Source: Paenibacillus solanacearum
GTDB taxonomy: Bacteria; Bacillota; Bacilli; Paenibacillales; NBRC-103111
Direction: 5' to 3'
DNA: 43,246 bases
Assembly (NCBI RefSeq): GCF_910593845.1
Contig: NZ_CAJVAS010000011.1
Location: 1 to 43,246, forward strand
Shown piece by piece: positions 42,137 through 43,246 of the stretch. The notes beneath the pieces were generated by a model, which saw only the letters and a program-made list of their open reading frames with translations, did not search any database and was not told where the DNA came from. Every line of letters begins with the position of its first letter. The stretch's first letter is position 1. The position numbers and the translations under genes were made by a program.

Positions 42137-43246
42137 AGGGGTTGTCATGGAAGTTTCGGACAAAAGCATCATTGTGATGCGGCCGGATGGCAAGTTCGAA
42201 CGGGTATCCCGCAAAAAGAGAAAATGCGAAATCGGCGAAGAGATTACATATGCCGAACCCGGAATTAATTGGCGAAGCCCGTCTGTCGCAGGACGCTCCG
42301 CGATTGCGGCGGCGGTGATCTTCTGCCTGGTGCTGTTCGCCAGCTTCAATGGCAAGCTGGGAAGTCCCGAAGTCATTGCTTACATATCGATGGATATTAA
42401 CCCGAGTATCGAGATGGGCATCGATATGAACGAGAATGTGCTTGAGCTTCGCGGACTGAACGATGACGGCAACGAATTGGTACAGGATGTCAGCTACAAG
42501 GGAGAGAAGCTCGAAGCGGTCGCATCCCGCCTGCTGGATAAGGCCGAGGAAAAATCGCTTGCGAAAGGAGAGGCGGAGATCGTCATCGCCAGCACCGTCG
42601 TTCAGGAGAACGCCAAGGTCAGCGATACGCAGCTCGCCGCCAAACTGCAGGAGCAGGTCACCAAACACATCGAGAAAGCGCATCCGGCCGAGGCGAGCTC
42701 TTACCAGGTTGCGGCATTCGCCGCACCGCAGGAGGTACGCCAGGCAGCGGTTCAGAACGGTGTTTCCATGGGCAAATACACCGTGTATTTGAATGCCAAA
42801 AACAGCGGGACGGACGTGACGCTGGATGAGCTGAAGAAAGGGTCGGTATTGCAGCTTTCGAAGGATAAGCCGGAAATATCGAAGGTCATCCAGAAGGGCT
42901 CCATCCCGAGCAAATCGGATATCAAGAAGCTCGTGGAAGAAGAGAAGTCGGGGCAGCTGGACAAGAAGCTGGAAGAGAAGCTCAAGGAAAGAAAAGACAA
43001 CAACGGCAAAGGCTCCGCGACCACGGGCAGCCAGCCGGGTAAAACCAACGGGCAGACGAATCAAAACAACCAAGCCGTGAAAAACGGCCAAGGCAGTCCG
43101 ATGAACCAAAACGGACAAAACGGGCAAAATGGCAAAACGGATCCGAAAAAGCCTGGCTTTTCCCTTCCCGGCAAGCCGACAGACAATAAAGGCAACAACC
43201 GGGACGACAAGGACGATAACAAGAAGGATGACCGTAAGGATAATAA
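42129..43246 (+). CDS. rsgI: Anti-sigma-I factor RsgI-like protein (right-truncated by window)
   Basis: The frame starts at GTG 42129 (AAGGGGGGG upstream) and is still open at the last base, with 372 codons visible. The N-terminal cytoplasmic RsgI domain (1-50: VVMEVSDKSIIVMRPDGKFERV) is followed by one membrane helix (about 60-78), then an external domain with MDINPSIE. The Asn91-Pro92 pair in that motif is the autoproteolysis site reported for RsgI proteins, which release SigI after regulated cleavage. From about residue 290 the chain becomes a disordered Lys/Asn/Gln/Gly-rich stretch. Any C-terminal sensor domain lies outside the window. Confidence 0.9.
   Translation, partial: MNKGVVMEVSDKSIIVMRPDGKFERVSRKKRKCEIGEEITYAEPGINWRSPSVAGRSAIAAAVIFCLVLFASFNGKLGSPEVIAYISMDINPSIEMGIDMNENVLELRGLNDDGNELVQDVSYKGEKLEAVASRLLDKAEEKSLAKGEAEIVIASTVVQENAKVSDTQLAAKLQEQVTKHIEKAHPAEASSYQVAAFAAPQEVRQAAVQNGVSMGKYTVYLNAKNSGTDVTLDELKKGSVLQLSKDKPEISKVIQKGSIPSKSDIKKLVEEEKSGQLDKKLEEKLKERKDNNGKGSATTGSQPGKTNGQTNQNNQAVKNGQGSPMNQNGQNGQNGKTDPKKPGFSLPGKPTDNKGNNRDDKDDNKKDDRKDN

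Overview
The window looks like chromosomal DNA from a Gram-positive, spore-former-type Firmicute, most likely Paenibacillaceae. The evidence is the infC-rpmI-rplT operon with an L20-type leader, a T-box in front of ilvB-ilvN-ilvC, a SigI/RsgI pair, the ytqA/ytqB-like neighbours, strong AGGAGG-type ribosome sites with many GTG/TTG starts, and fairly GC-rich coding DNA. The genus is inferred from gene content only.

Layout. 1-219: 3' end of a group II intron (end of the maturase frame, domains V and VI). 277-5611: a cobalamin-type radical SAM enzyme convergent with a minus-strand group (ytqA-like radical SAM protein, a lipoprotein with a damaged haem motif, a hairpin-rich stretch, ytqB-like methyltransferase, manA). 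5813-9309: a Gly/Thr-rich secreted protein, a small unknown protein, trmB, an MGDG-synthase-type glycosyltransferase and a PAP2 phosphatase. 10074-12731: a membrane GT2 and the IF3/L35/L20 operon, with infC starting at ATA. 13085-20018: a tightly packed glycan operon: manC, a small coiled-coil protein, a large fusion of MshEN (possible c-di-GMP sensor) and processive GT2, then a GT-C/GtrB/GtrA-like set. 20135-28336: branched-chain amino acid genes (T-box, ilvB, ilvN, ilvC, leuB), interrupted by an opposing aminotransferase and a sialidase-like gene. 28424-31760: gcvH behind a long leader with its own terminator, an ECF sigma factor with a membrane partner, and small proteins. 31861-40348: a minus-strand alpha-glucan-type cluster (GH15, KTSC protein, NDP-sugar pyrophosphorylase with a degenerate mutase domain, GH57-GT4 fusion, DUF4912 protein). 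40601-43246: a CxxC protein, then sigI and rsgI, the latter cut by the window end.

Two groups look most like undescribed systems. The first (13085-20018) combines sugar-nucleotide supply, a GT2 synthase whose N-terminus resembles c-di-GMP-binding MshEN domains, and a three-part lipid-linked glycosylation set that would work outside the membrane. The second (31861-40348) puts a putative glucan synthase (GT4) and branching enzyme (GH57) in one polypeptide, beside a pyrophosphorylase, a DUF4912 protein and a glucoamylase-type hydrolase. No canonical GlgA/B/C is present in the window.

Functions are assigned from motifs read by eye. No database search was possible, so family names are recognition calls and substrates are inference.
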